Source: Pseudomonadales bacterium (GTDB lineage: Bacteria > Pseudomonadota > Gammaproteobacteria > Steroidobacterales > Steroidobacteraceae). From it: 5,724 bases of DNA. Below, one piece after another: positions 5,164 to 5,724 of this stretch. Positions within the stretch are counted from its first letter, which is position 1. Each line of letters opens with the position of its first letter. The notes beneath the pieces are model-generated. The model had not been told where the DNA came from. It did not search any database and saw only the letters and a program-made list of their open reading frames with translations. The DNA lies in assembly GCA_020442965.1 (NCBI GenBank), contig JAGRJB010000354.1:1-5724 (forward strand). The letters run 5' to 3'. The position numbers and the translations under genes are program-made.

Positions 5164-5724
5164 ATGCCGGACCTGACGATCGACGAGTCCTTTGCGGCGC
5201 CGCGTTGGTTACGCAATCATCACACGCAAACTGTGTTAGCCAGCAATCCGGTGCGCGCGGCGGCGGTCAGAGCCCGTGCCCAGCCCGTGCTCGGTGCGAG
5301 TCGGGACTGGCTGATCGACTGCGGTGACGGCGTTACTTTGCAGGCGTTTGAGGCGCCTCACCGCAAGGCGCCAGGCCTCGACGGCGAGGCGATCAGCGTG
5401 CTGCTGCATGGCTGGGAGGGTAGTGCCGACTCCCTCTATGTCCTGTCGATGGCGCAGACGCTGCACGATCTGGGTCACGAAGTCGTACGCCTCAACCTGC
5501 GCGATCACGGCACGACCCACCACCTCAATCAGGAATTGTTCCATTCCTGCCGGTTGGCGGAGGTGGTTGGCGCCGTCCGAGCGATTGCCGCCAAGCATCG
5601 CGGTCGACGACTCATTCTGATCGGCTTCTCGTTAGGCGGCAATTTCATGCTGCGCGTGGGCGCGGAGGCGCCGAAACATGGCATCGACATCGCCCGCATT
5701 GTCGCAATCTCGCCCGTACTCGAT
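5164..5724 (+). CDS. yheT: YheT-family alpha/beta hydrolase (3' end outside window)
   Basis: The frame is open from ATG 5164 to the window edge: 187 residues of a family usually about 320-340 long. The N-terminal F-A-A-P-R-W-L-R-N-H-H-T-Q-T (10-23) matches the YheT-type signature around H-x-Q-T. H82-G-W-E-G-S is the oxyanion-hole segment. R109-L-N-L-R-D-H-G is the usual strand-turn after it. G154-F-S156-L-G158-G-N is the nucleophile elbow, with Ser156 as the catalytic nucleophile. The Asp and His of the triad would lie beyond the edge. YheT-like proteins are predicted esterases or hydrolases with poorly known substrates; no signal peptide, so cytoplasmic. The start follows the preceding stop by one base (TGAGATG) without a clear Shine-Dalgarno, so translation is probably coupled to the receiver-domain gene in a shared message. 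Confidence 0.9.
   Translation, partial: MPDLTIDESFAAPRWLRNHHTQTVLASNPVRAAAVRARAQPVLGASRDWLIDCGDGVTLQAFEAPHRKAPGLDGEAISVLLHGWEGSADSLYVLSMAQTLHDLGHEVVRLNLRDHGTTHHLNQELFHSCRLAEVVGAVRAIAAKHRGRRLILIGFSLGGNFMLRVGAEAPKHGIDIARIVAISPVLD

Overview
The window is GC-rich, densely coding DNA with short intergenic gaps and about six genes. Gene content (a YdbH/YdbL envelope module, outer-membrane-type lipoproteins, an SRAP protein and a YheT-type hydrolase) points to a diderm proteobacterium, most likely a gammaproteobacterium. That placement rests on family knowledge and sequence style; no rRNA or other phylogenetic marker is present. I see no mobile element, CRISPR array, tRNA or phage gene. It reads as an ordinary chromosomal core region.

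Layout. (1) At the left edge is the 3' part of an SRAP/YedK-type gene on the + strand, ending at 503. (2) It converges, across only 23 bases, with a three-gene minus-strand cluster read from right to left: a YdbH-family AsmA-like protein (start about 3619, stop 1508), a YdbL/DUF1318 lipoprotein (1368 to 736) and a tiny Ala/Gln-rich coiled-coil lipoprotein (751 to 527) that overlaps the end of ydbL by 16 bases. (3) A roughly 140-base divergent region (3620-3758) carries a perfect 6-bp-arm inverted repeat. (4) On the + strand is a 467-residue protein with a CheY-like receiver domain, a single transmembrane helix and a predicted periplasmic domain (3759-5162). One base later comes a YheT-type alpha/beta hydrolase that runs off the right edge.

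Functional picture. In Escherichia coli, ydbH-ynbE-ydbL forms an envelope lipid-homeostasis system: YdbH is a long bridge protein, YnbE a small outer-membrane lipoprotein that caps it, and YdbL a periplasmic partner. Here no separate ynbE is seen. The YdbL homologue instead begins with its own lipobox and a short hydrophobic beta-strand-like segment. It then has a second, internal signal-peptide-like stretch ending in Ala-His-Ala, and only then the DUF1318 domain. The simplest reading is a ynbE-ydbL fusion that may keep the old YdbL signal peptide inside it. The small coiled-coil lipoprotein may be an accessory to the same system. The most unusual single protein is the receiver-TM-periplasmic protein, whose architecture would place a phosphorylation switch in the cytoplasm and its output across the membrane.
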